DNA of 10,310 bases from assembly GCA_002305445.1 (NCBI GenBank), contig DBRA01000066.1, positions 595 to 10,904 on the forward strand, in the 5' to 3' direction. Position numbers and translations under genes: made by a program. The notes under the pieces were generated by a model that was not told where the DNA came from, ran no database searches, and saw nothing but the letters and a program-made list of their open reading frames with translations. The stretch is from Clostridiales bacterium UBA1380. GTDB taxonomy: Bacteria; Bacillota; Clostridia; Oscillospirales; CAG-272. Shown piece after piece: positions 1 through 5,691 of the stretch (its first letter is position 1; each line of letters opens with the position of its first letter).

Positions 1-253
1 GACCAACCACGGCGACGTAGCCGAAGTCGAGCTCTACGGCGTTCCCGCCGACGGCGCTGCCGCTCCCGCAGCAACAGAGACCGAAGCTCTTGCCGAGACC
101 GAGGCTCCCGCTGCTGAGACCGAAGCTCCCGCGGTCGAGACTGCCGCCCCCGTCAAGACAGCTCCCGCTACAGGCGACATCATCGCCATCGTTGCCGTCG
201 TAGCCGTCGTGGCTCTCGGCGCGACAGTCGTTCTCCGCAAGAAAGCCCGTTAA
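1..253 (+). CDS. C-terminal part of a discoidin-domain surface protein (5' end outside the window)
   Basis: Reading frame opens at base 2 and ends at TAA 251-253. The first residues (TNHGDVAEVELYGVPADG) are nearly identical to the end of the discoidin domain in the two complete paralogues downstream, so this is the first visible member of the same tandem family. After the domain comes a linker of about 40 residues made of repeated ETEAPA-like units, then APATGD, a hydrophobic stretch of about 18 residues and the basic tail RKKAR. That layout is a Gram-positive cell-wall sorting signal in which the usual LPXTG is replaced by PATG followed by D; attachment by a sortase is inferred. The family is predicted to act at the cell surface, probably binding glycans. 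The upstream part and its domain number cannot be seen. Confidence 0.85.
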   Translation, partial: TNHGDVAEVELYGVPADGAAAPAATETEALAETEAPAAETEAPAVETAAPVKTAPATGDIIAIVAVVAVVALGATVVLRKKAR

Positions 254-266
254 ACATTAATAAGCC

Positions 267-298
267 AGGAAGGGCGCAGAAACGCCCTTCCTTTTTTT
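267..298 (+). terminator. Intrinsic terminator of the partial surface gene
   Basis: A 10-bp perfect stem (AGGAAGGGCG with CGCCCTTCCT) with loop CAGAAA is followed by a run of seven T. It lies 13 bases after the stop codon. Its stem is unrelated in sequence to the terminators of the next two paralogues, which resemble each other. Confidence 0.9.
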
Positions 299-405
299 GT
301 ATTTTTATATATGCCTTAACAAATATTATGATACATTATAATAATATTTTATTCACATCGTAATTATGCTGTATTGATTTTTATATCAACTTTATTCCAC
401 AATTA

Positions 406-434
406 TTGACACGAAATACATTGTTTGTTATAAT
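406..434 (+). promoter_or_regulatory. Perfect sigma-A promoter of the first complete discoidin gene
   Basis: TTGACA at 406-411 and TATAAT at 429-434 are separated by 17 bases, and TG at 426-427 forms an extended -10. Every consensus position matches, which suggests strong constitutive initiation unless repressed. The predicted start is near 440-441, 47 or so bases before the ATG. The rest of the gap from 299 is AT-rich, and I see no gene in it. Confidence 0.9.
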
Positions 435-443
435 ATTAACACG

Positions 444-465
444 CCATGATGATATATCGTCATGG
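444..465 (+). promoter_or_regulatory. 5'-terminal leader hairpin, upstream of the gene at 488
   Basis: Arms CCATGATGA and TCGTCATGG form a 9-bp stem with one T-G wobble and a TATA loop. The hairpin starts ten bases after the -10 hexamer, so it would sit at the extreme 5' end of the mRNA. It ends ten bases before the GGAGG site and does not cover it. The second paralogue has a hairpin of the same length (22 bases) at the same distance from its promoter. A role in mRNA stability or as a protein/RNA target is inferred; a DNA operator just downstream of the promoter is an alternative. Confidence 0.65.
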
Positions 466-487
466 TAATTATTTTGGAGGTAAAAAA

Positions 488-1225
488 ATGAAAAAAGTCC
501 TGGCAACCCTTATTTCATTAGTCATCGTATCAGTCATGCCCGTCGCAGTATTTGCGAACACACTGTCCGTTGAATACGACCTTCCTGCCGTCACCAACGG
601 TGTAAACCTTGTTGATGCCGGCGGCACCCTCATCGGTAATGAAGAAGGTTGGGGCGGCAACGCCGCTGCCGGCCGCGACGCCGCTTTCGACGGCGACGAG
701 ACCACGTTCTTCGACCCGCTCGGAGTCGGCGACGGTTATTGCGGCGTCCAGATGGACAAGCCGTACATACTGACCGAGATCCGCATTATGCCGCGTTCCG
801 GTCAGCTTCCCCGCTTCGCCGGCGCTCTCGTTCAGGGCTCCAACGACGGTGAGAACTGGACCACGATCCTTGAGAACTTCCTCGCTGCCGAAGAAGAATA
901 CACCTTCTACGCCTTCACTCCCGACAACGCCGGTGATGCTGAATGGACTGCTCAGACCGAAGGCTACACCATGTTCCGTTACTTCAACGAGACCAACCAC
1001 GGCGACGTAGCCGAGGTCGAGCTCTACGGCGTTCCCGCCGACGGTTCCACCGCTCCTGTAGTTACCGAGACCACTGAGACCGAAGCTCCCGCTACCGAGA
1101 CCACCGAGACCGTTGAGACTCCCGTTGTGACCGCTCCCGCTACCGGCGACATCATCGCCATCGTAGCTGTCGTAGCCGTCGCTTCTCTCGGTGCGACCGC
1201 CGTTCTCCGCAAGAAAGACAACTGA
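488..1225 (+). CDS. Exported, wall-anchored protein with one F5/8 type C (discoidin) domain
   Basis: A 245-residue protein. Residues 1-23 are a signal peptide (MKKVLATL, hydrophobic core, VFA before the cut). Residues about 30-185 form a discoidin/CBM32-like fold with the family signatures AFDGDETTFFDP, VQMDKPYILTEIRIMPRSG, VQGSNDGENWTTIL and a closing VAEVELYG strand. A Thr/Glu/Pro linker (about 190-215) leads to APATGD at 216-221, a hydrophobic span and RKKDN, a variant sorting signal. Such domains usually bind sugars; the ligand here is unknown. The start is ATG 488 because GGAGG (476-480) precedes it by seven bases and the signal peptide begins there. An in-frame ATG at 446 lies inside the leader hairpin and has no ribosome site. 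The gene is monocistronic, with its own promoter and terminator, and very similar at DNA level to the next gene. Confidence 0.88.
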   Translation: MKKVLATLISLVIVSVMPVAVFANTLSVEYDLPAVTNGVNLVDAGGTLIGNEEGWGGNAAAGRDAAFDGDETTFFDPLGVGDGYCGVQMDKPYILTEIRIMPRSGQLPRFAGALVQGSNDGENWTTILENFLAAEEEYTFYAFTPDNAGDAEWTAQTEGYTMFRYFNETNHGDVAEVELYGVPADGSTAPVVTETTETEAPATETTETVETPVVTAPATGDIIAIVAVVAVASLGATAVLRKKDN

Positions 1226-1235
1226 AATTTTAAAT

Positions 1236-1263
1236 AAAAAAGGACGCATAATGCGTCCTTTTT
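1236..1263 (+). terminator. Intrinsic terminator after the first complete discoidin gene
   Basis: A-tract, stem GGACGC/GCGTCC with loop ATAAT, then T-tract; A and T tracts extend the pairing to 11 bp. Only two loop bases differ from the core of the terminator at 2694-2730, so both belong to the duplicated unit. The A-tract on the left would also allow it to work on the other strand. Confidence 0.88.
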
Positions 1264-1371
1264 CATTTTACTATATCTTTCGCATAGGCTTTAATAATAT
1301 TGCCATTATACCGCGTTTTTTATTATAGTATTGATTTTTTGTGTTTTTTATTAACATTGGGTTAATTCTTG

Positions 1372-1400
1372 TTGACAACTATTACACTGTTTGTTATAAT
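1372..1400 (+). promoter_or_regulatory. Perfect sigma-A promoter of the two-domain discoidin gene
   Basis: TTGACA 1372-1377, 17-base spacer, TATAAT 1395-1400, with TG at 1392-1393 as extended -10. The stretch TGTTTGTTATAATATTAACA around the -10 is the same as at the previous paralogue (423-442 region), whereas the spacer and the sequence further upstream have drifted. The rest of the gap 1264-1371 is AT-rich without a gene. Confidence 0.9.
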
Positions 1401-1409
1401 ATTAACAAT

Positions 1410-1431
1410 CCATGATTATTAGTTGTCATGG
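1410..1431 (+). promoter_or_regulatory. 5'-terminal leader hairpin, upstream of the gene at 1454
   Basis: Arms CCATGAT and GTCATGG give a 7-bp stem with a terminal T-G wobble and a larger loop than its counterpart at 444-465. The outer six pairs are identical in both copies while the loop differs. It begins ten bases after the -10, as in the other copy. The ATG inside this hairpin opens a frame that stops after eight codons, so the hairpin is not the start of the protein. Confidence 0.62.
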
Positions 1432-1453
1432 TAATTAACTCGGAGGTAAAGAT

Positions 1454-2674
1454 ATGAAAAAAGTCCTGGCGATCCTTCTTTCCCTGGTCATCGCTTCGGC
1501 TATGTCCGTCGCGGTATTCGCGAACACGCTCTCCGTCGATTATGATCTTCCTGCCGTTACCAACGGCGTGAACCTCGTCGACGCCGGCGGCACCCTCATC
1601 GGTAATGAAGAAGGTTGGGGCGGCAACGCCGCTGCCGGCCGCGACGCCGCGTTTGACGGCGACGAAACCACGTTCTTTGACCCGCTCGGAGTCGGCGACG
1701 GTTATGCGGGTGTCCAGATGGACAAACCGTACATACTGACCGAGATCCGCATTATGCCGCGTTCCGGCTTCCTTGACAGATTCGCCGGCTCTCTCATCCA
1801 GGGCTCCAATGACGGCGAAAACTGGACCACTATCCTTGAGAACTTCCTCGCGGCTGAGGAAGAGTACGCCTTCCTCGCCTTCACGCCTGATAAAACCGGC
1901 GATTCTGAATGGACGAAGCAGACCGAAGGCTACACCATGTTCCGTTACTTCAACGAGACCAACCACGGCGACGTAGCCGAGGTCGAGCTCTATGGTGTTC
2001 CCGCCGACGGTTCCGCCGCGACTACCGGTCCGGTGCCGTATGACGACGCCGACTCCGCTGCCGCCGCTATCGGCTCCGCTACACTCATATCTCATTATGC
2101 CGAGTTTATCGAAGGTTCCAGCGGTAACAACAACGAAGGCCCGGAGATGCTCTGGGACGACGACGTTACCACCAAGTTCTGCACAAGCGCATTCCCGCTC
2201 TACTCCATAATTAAGCTTGACACCCCGTGCGCCATCAACGGCATCGTTATGGCGACCGCCAACGACAACTCGTCGTATAACGGCCGTAGCCCCGACGGTT
2301 GGGTAATCTCCGGCTCCAATGACGGTGTCAACTGGACGCCTCTCGTATCCGGCGATTCCGACTTCTTCGAAGAAGAAGACTTCACTTATTATGCCAAGGC
2401 TATAGCTCCCACCGCCGCTTATCTGTACTATCAGTTCGAAGCCGAAGGCGCCGCTTCCGGATGCTTCCAGGTATCCGAAGTCGTGCTCTGCGGCCAGGTA
2501 GGCGAATTCGCCGCTGCCTCGACCACTACCGCGACCGCTGAGACCGAAGCTCCCGCTGTCGATACTACTACTACGACCAGCTCTCCCGCCACCGGCGACA
2601 TCATCGCTGTCGTCGCTGTCGCAGCTACTGTTTCGCTCGGCGCCGCTGTCGTGCTCCGCAAAAAAGACAACTGA
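1454..2674 (+). CDS. Exported, wall-anchored protein with two different discoidin domains
   Basis: A 406-residue protein. Residues 1-23 are a signal peptide (VFA before the cut). Domain 1 (about 30-185) is almost the same as in the previous gene. Domain 2 (about 193-347) is a second, distant F5/8 type C domain: MLWDDDVTTKF, IIKLDTPCAINGIVM, SPDGWVISGSNDGVNWTPL, closing VSEVVLCGQ. A Thr-rich linker, SPATGD (377-382), a hydrophobic span and RKKDN follow. SPATG fits the (S/P)PXTG pattern known for the Clostridioides difficile sortase B; use of that enzyme class here is inference, as no sortase is in the window. The start is ATG 1454, seven bases after CGGAGG. Domain 2 sits exactly where the single-domain paralogue passes into its linker, so it was gained here or lost there. 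Two glycan-binding domains could give avidity or two ligands. Confidence 0.88.
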   Translation: MKKVLAILLSLVIASAMSVAVFANTLSVDYDLPAVTNGVNLVDAGGTLIGNEEGWGGNAAAGRDAAFDGDETTFFDPLGVGDGYAGVQMDKPYILTEIRIMPRSGFLDRFAGSLIQGSNDGENWTTILENFLAAEEEYAFLAFTPDKTGDSEWTKQTEGYTMFRYFNETNHGDVAEVELYGVPADGSAATTGPVPYDDADSAAAAIGSATLISHYAEFIEGSSGNNNEGPEMLWDDDVTTKFCTSAFPLYSIIKLDTPCAINGIVMATANDNSSYNGRSPDGWVISGSNDGVNWTPLVSGDSDFFEEEDFTYYAKAIAPTAAYLYYQFEAEGAASGCFQVSEVVLCGQVGEFAAASTTTATAETEAPAVDTTTTTSSPATGDIIAVVAVAATVSLGAAVVLRKKDN

Positions 2675-2686
2675 TTATATAATCAG
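2671..2686. repeat. 16-bp perfect palindrome over the stop codon
   Basis: CTGATTATATAATCAG is a perfect inverted repeat without spacer and includes the TGA stop of the two-domain discoidin gene. It lies eight bases before the terminator stem. It could be an AT-rich extra hairpin in the mRNA 3' end or chance; no function is assigned. Confidence 0.5.
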
Positions 2687-2693
2687 ATAAAAA

Positions 2694-2730
2694 CGAAGAA
2701 AAAGGACGCTTGATGCGTCCTTTTTCTTCG
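2694..2730. terminator. Bidirectional terminator between the convergent discoidin and SipL-like genes
   Basis: A perfect 16-bp stem (2694-2709 with 2715-2730, core GGACGC/GCGTCC) with loop TTGAT. The stem contains an internal A5/T5 tract. Read on the - strand it is followed by TTTTATCTG, so it can end the SipL-like transcript as well. The rest of 2731-2834 holds no gene that I can see. Confidence 0.85.
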
Positions 2731-2834
2731 CCTTCAATTTGCTTTTAGGCGTCTGCTTTGCTGTGTCGTATGTTTTGCTGCTTCTATACCGTTAATCTGC
2801 CGTTTTCAGACATATGGTGATTTCGGACGGAGCG

Positions 2835-4379
2835 TCAGACGACGATATATTTCGAAAGACCGGCGGGGTCGATCGAGCGGGGCGGAACGTGGTATTTTTT
2901 CGCAATCGACCAGACCGTATCGGTTTTTTCCGGATAGAAGACCCTGATAGATGAGTTTTTATCAAACGGTTCCTCCGGGACGAGCGTCGCCGACTCGAGG
3001 ATGTTTTTACGGTCACTCATCATAACAAGCACCGCTACATTCAGCTCGCCCTTGAACGTCATCGTTTTGTCCTGCGCGCGCGCGGACGGGTCGGTGACCG
3101 AGCAGGCGCAGCGCCACATCATATTATCGCCGGCGGCATCGGGAGCTATATCAAAGACATAGCGGAACGGCACGTCGCAGTCCTCCGATGCGATGCCCTG
3201 GTCGTTGCGTGTTATCATCTTAACGGTGCATACGCCGGTCAGCGCCGCTTTGCCGTCGGACAGGCGCTCAAGCTTCTCTCCGCGCACCTCCGGCACGATG
3301 AAGAGCACCTCTGCCTCGCCGCCCTGTCTCGATACCGTCTCGGAGAGTGAGACCGAACCCGATGTGCAGCGCGCAAGCGACCACATGTCGACGTTTTTGT
3401 ACGTGCAGTCGCAGCGCATCGCGGTCGAGAACATGTCGGCGGTCATGTTTGCCGTATGGTTGCCCGCAGAGATCGCTTCGAGGTTGTATATGACTTCGAA
3501 TGTCACAGGGCCGCCGTCCGCTTTCACGGACGACAGCGAGCACGCGCCCCATGCGGCGCACTCGTCCCTGTCGGTCGTTCCGGGAACGTTTATTTCCTCC
3601 GCTATCGGAATCCGCACTTCGGCCGTGAAGAGCTCGTTTTCGCCCTCTGTGCCGTCCTCCGGATTCTGCCTGAACAGTCCGCGCACCACGATTTCGCCGC
3701 GCGCCCTGACGGAATCAGCGGACACCTTCGATTCGCGTATCGCAAGCGCCGCGTCCAGAACGACGGGAGATGCACCCTTCCCTTCGTCGAACTGCGCTCC
3801 GTTGAAGGAGCCGGACGCATGCAGCTCTTTTTCCTCACCGGTACGAATGTGAGCGGTCCTGCCTGTTGTGATATACCTCTCGATCGTGATGTCGTCCGAC
3901 GGGCCGCGCGAGCCGCCCACTTTTTCCGAAATGTTGTTTTCGCCGAGCGCGATGACCCTCGTGCGCAGCCTTGTCTTCATCGCAAGGCGGCGTGGCGCGA
4001 CCGCGCGGCACGAGCAGCTCTCGACGTGTGTATCCGCGATCGCGGACACAGGCAGCGCCGTTAAGCCGGCGTTTGACGAATACTCCGATGTCAGCGTCGC
4101 GCCGCACAAGCTGCCGTCGTCCGATATGTACGAAACGTTGTATACGATATCGCCGCCGAACTCGACGGTGCAGCTCCCTTCCCCGCGCCCCTCGCCGATG
4201 AAGCGTCCGGTCGGCGAGATGTGCGGCGTAACAGAGACGATCTTTCTTATCTCGGGCATGTAATCCGGCAGAATAAAGTCGCCGGGGCAGTCATGCTGAA
4301 CGTTTCCGTCGTGTATGACGGAACAGAGACGAACATCCTCCGGCGCAAGAGGCGACGTCCCGATTTCCTGCTGTTTCAT
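2835..4379 (-). CDS. SipL-like spore morphogenesis protein (SPOCS/DUF3794 repeats plus short LysM)
   Basis: A 514-residue protein without signal peptide or membrane segment. The N-terminal ILPDYMPEIRKIVSV (36-50) is the hallmark opening of DUF3794/SPOCS domains. Related segments recur at about 185-270 (RARGEIVVRGLF, ELFTAEVRIPIAEEINVPG) and about 375-450. The C terminus (478-514) starts a LysM motif (TDTVWSIAKKYHV). In C. difficile, SipL binds SpoIVA and is needed to localise the coat around the forespore; length and domain order fit that family, but other SPOCS-LysM proteins exist, so no symbol is given. The LysM ends early, without the usual Asn-rich turn and PGQxLxIP strand. About 15 cysteines are present, many for an intracellular protein. 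The start is well set: GGAGG lies eight bases upstream. A sigma-E-like promoter precedes it, which fits mother-cell expression. Confidence 0.78.
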   Translation of the reverse strand: MKQQEIGTSPLAPEDVRLCSVIHDGNVQHDCPGDFILPDYMPEIRKIVSVTPHISPTGRFIGEGRGEGSCTVEFGGDIVYNVSYISDDGSLCGATLTSEYSSNAGLTALPVSAIADTHVESCSCRAVAPRRLAMKTRLRTRVIALGENNISEKVGGSRGPSDDITIERYITTGRTAHIRTGEEKELHASGSFNGAQFDEGKGASPVVLDAALAIRESKVSADSVRARGEIVVRGLFRQNPEDGTEGENELFTAEVRIPIAEEINVPGTTDRDECAAWGACSLSSVKADGGPVTFEVIYNLEAISAGNHTANMTADMFSTAMRCDCTYKNVDMWSLARCTSGSVSLSETVSRQGGEAEVLFIVPEVRGEKLERLSDGKAALTGVCTVKMITRNDQGIASEDCDVPFRYVFDIAPDAAGDNMMWRCACSVTDPSARAQDKTMTFKGELNVAVLVMMSDRKNILESATLVPEEPFDKNSSIRVFYPEKTDTVWSIAKKYHVPPRSIDPAGLSKYIVV

Positions 4380-4414
4380 ATATGCATCCTCCGCAAGTAT
4401 TACTCGTCGGGATA

Positions 4415-4443
4415 AATATACGCACGACGAAACGCATATATGA
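4415..4443 (-). promoter_or_regulatory. Candidate sigma-E (mother-cell) promoter of the SipL-like gene
   Basis: On the - strand, TCATATA (4437-4443) matches six of seven positions of the Bacillus subtilis sigma-E -35 consensus KMATATT. After 14 bases, CGTATATT (4415-4422) matches six of eight of the -10 consensus CATACAHT. The predicted start lies about 30 bases before the ATG. I found no sigma-A promoter in this short gap. Support is by motif only. Confidence 0.45.
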
Positions 4444-4476
4444 CAAGCAATCCCCGCTGGTACCGCCGGAAAACAT

Positions 4477-4510
4477 AAAAAAAGCGCGCACGTAAAGGTG
4501 CGCGCTTTTT
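4477..4510 (-). terminator. Intrinsic terminator of tRNA-Trp
   Basis: On the - strand a GC-rich stem (4479-4491 with 4498-4510, arms AGCGCGCAC/GTGCGCGCT plus A/T tracts, 6-base loop) is followed by seven T. It lies 16 bases after the tRNA 3' end and separates the tRNA from the SipL-like gene. Confidence 0.88.
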
Positions 4511-4525
4511 CGGCCGGAGCCTTTT

Positions 4526-4598
4526 CAGGGGCACTAAGATTCGAACTCAGGACACGTGGTTTTGGAGACCACTGCTCTACCAGCTGAGCTATACCCCT
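4526..4598 (-). tRNA. tRNA-Trp (anticodon CCA)
   Basis: A full 73-base cloverleaf can be drawn. The acceptor is AGGGGTA/TGCCCCT with a T-G wobble and discriminator G, which is usual for bacterial tRNA-Trp. The D arm is GCTC-AGCTGGTA-GAGC. The anticodon stem is GTGGT/ACCAC with loop CTCCAAA, giving anticodon CCA. The variable loop has five bases, and the T arm is CTGAG-TTCGAAT-CTTAG. The CCA end is not encoded. The gene is a single tRNA with its own promoter and terminator. Confidence 0.97.
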
Positions 4599-4630
4599 TT
4601 ATGGCGGGACTCTTGCCCCACCGGAACAAT

Positions 4631-4659
4631 ATTATAGCATAAGCTTTATTATTTTGCAA
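4631..4659 (-). promoter_or_regulatory. Promoter of tRNA-Trp
   Basis: On the - strand, TTGCAA (4654-4659, four of six) and a perfect TATAAT (4631-4636) are separated by 17 bases. The predicted start lies about 25 bases before the mature tRNA 5' end, leaving a short leader for RNase P removal. Confidence 0.75.
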
Positions 4660-4732
4660 TACCGAATTTTGATTTTTTTAAGTTTATTGCGTTGTTTTCG
4701 GCAAGTGCATATCAATATTTTACAATCGCCTT

Positions 4733-4764
4733 AATTGTATAAACATTTTTATACAATTGTATAA
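4733..4764. promoter_or_regulatory. Operator-like dyads TTGTATAA/TTATACAA upstream of the peptidase gene
   Basis: TTATACAATTGTATAA (4749-4764) is a perfect 16-bp palindrome with TACA-AT-TGTA at its centre. A further TTGTATAA half-site at 4735-4742 forms an 11-bp inverted repeat with the left arm (4733-4743 and 4748-4758). The right arm overlaps a TATAAT at 4760-4765 that could be the -10 of the peptidase gene, although its -35 (TTGTAT, 19-base spacer) is poor. TACA-N2-TGTA is the core recognised by BlaI/MecI/CopY repressors; the assignment is inferred. Confidence 0.5.
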
Positions 4765-4784
4765 TATATATTCAAAAAGTTTTA

Positions 4785-4837
4785 TACGACTGTAAAAGAA
4801 TGGCATGTTTTACATTGGCAATATTTACAGCTGTAAA
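4785..4837. promoter_or_regulatory. Further TACA-N2-TGTA dyads upstream of the peptidase gene
   Basis: TTTACAGCTGTAAA (4824-4837) is a perfect 14-bp palindrome containing TACAGCTGTA, an exact match to the cop-box form KACANNTGTA. TACGACTGTA (4785-4794) matches all but one position, and TACATTGGCA (4811-4820) is a weaker relative. With the palindrome at 4749-4764 these make a cluster of four sites, about 60 bases or more before the start codon. Confidence 0.5.
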
Positions 4838-4897
4838 AATCGCACAAGATATGTTACCATAAGTATGCGGATGATCGTTTAAATGAAAGGAGCATCA

Positions 4898-5632
4898 ATG
4901 AAAAAGATACTGATTTTAATTTTAACAGCAATACTTCTTGCTGTGCCGGCTTATGCCGCGACCGGCGTCGTGGCGACACAGAATACTAATTTAAATGTGC
5001 GTTCGCAGCCGTCCGCTTCATCTCCGGTAATCGCATCGTTCAAAAAAGGCGAGATGGTGGAGCTCATCTCAAAAAGCAACGGCTGGTGGAAGGTCAAGCT
5101 ATGGGACGGTTACGGTTACTGCTCCGCTTCGTACATAAACGAAATTGATCCATCAACATACGGCGCTAAAACGCTCAATGTCCCGAACTACAAACAGTAC
5201 GACTCCCGCTGGGCTTCTGTACGCCTCGGCACGCAGGGCGGAACGATCCGTACGATCGGCTGCACGGCGACAGGCCTTGCCATGCTTGAATCCGTGCGCA
5301 CCGGAACCACCGTAACGCCCGCCAACATCGCTTACACGTTCTCTTTCACCGCGGGCGGCGCCGTTTACTGGCCCGATCGCTATATGCGCACATCTCCGAC
5401 GAATTATCTTGCGTTCATCGCGGCGCGCCTCAACGAAGGCAAGCCGGTTATCGTACACGGCCAGACCGCGGGCGGCTCTACTCACTGGGTAGTCGTCAAG
5501 TCGTATAACGGCAACGGATTAACGACGGCGAACTTCGGAATAAACGACCCTGCGTCAGCAACGCGCACAACTCTCGCAAGCTTCTTTGCCGCGTACCCGT
5601 ACTTCGTGAAGCTTGCTTATTACGCGTGGTAA
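4898..5632 (+). CDS. Secreted SH3-domain C39-like cysteine peptidase
   Basis: A 244-residue protein. Residues 1-20 are a signal peptide (AYA before the cut). A bacterial SH3 domain spans about 23-83 (TNLNVRSQPSASSPVIASFKKGE, WWKVKL, GYGYCSASYI), the type that docks to peptidoglycan. A Peptidase_C39_2-like domain follows: LNVPNYKQYDSRWASVRLG, then GCTATGLAML with the likely nucleophile C122, HWVVVKSY with H196, and INDPAS with N216/D217 as third residue. It is predicted to cut peptides or cell-wall cross-links outside the membrane; the substrate is unknown. No anchor is present, so it is free or held by the SH3 domain. The start is ATG 4898, as AAAGGAG lies five bases upstream and the signal peptide begins there; ATG 4883 precedes that site. 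The upstream dyad cluster suggests a dedicated repressor. I see no clear terminator in 5633-5691. Confidence 0.85.
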   Translation: MKKILILILTAILLAVPAYAATGVVATQNTNLNVRSQPSASSPVIASFKKGEMVELISKSNGWWKVKLWDGYGYCSASYINEIDPSTYGAKTLNVPNYKQYDSRWASVRLGTQGGTIRTIGCTATGLAMLESVRTGTTVTPANIAYTFSFTAGGAVYWPDRYMRTSPTNYLAFIAARLNEGKPVIVHGQTAGGSTHWVVVKSYNGNGLTTANFGINDPASATRTTLASFFAAYPYFVKLAYYAW

Positions 5633-5691
5633 TCATCCGACATGCATCGCGCTCACATGCCGATGTGCCCGACTTATAAAGAAAATCACGA

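Noticed and set aside
446..487. Upstream in-frame ATG at 446 as protein start or leader peptide of the first complete discoidin gene
   Set aside because: It lies in the leader hairpin about six bases from the predicted transcript start, has no ribosome site, would bury the signal peptide, and the equivalent frame in the paralogue stops after eight codons.
530..1249. Long open frame of about 239 codons antisense to the first complete discoidin gene, and a similar one at 1394-2095
   Set aside because: They mirror coding regions with strong GNC codon bias, have no ribosome site or signal of their own, and the two are alike only because the sense genes are paralogues.
1..2674. Tandem repeated blocks as a CRISPR array or insertion-sequence repeats
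   Set aside because: The repeats are full genes with regulatory regions at a pitch of about 1 kb; there are no short regular repeats with spacers and no transposase.
3193..4064. Overlapping + strand open frames within the SipL-like gene
   Set aside because: Shadows of GC-rich coding sequence; Ser/Pro/Arg-rich, no ribosome sites, and the - strand gene has a well-supported start and family match.
4526..4598. tRNA-Trp as an integration site for a mobile element
   Set aside because: I see no integrase, no partial copy of the tRNA 3' end and no change of gene type that would mark an inserted element in the window.
5633..5691. Small hairpin CACATGCCGATGTG (5654-5667) as a terminator of the peptidase gene
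   Set aside because: The stem has only five pairs and no T-tract follows on either strand.
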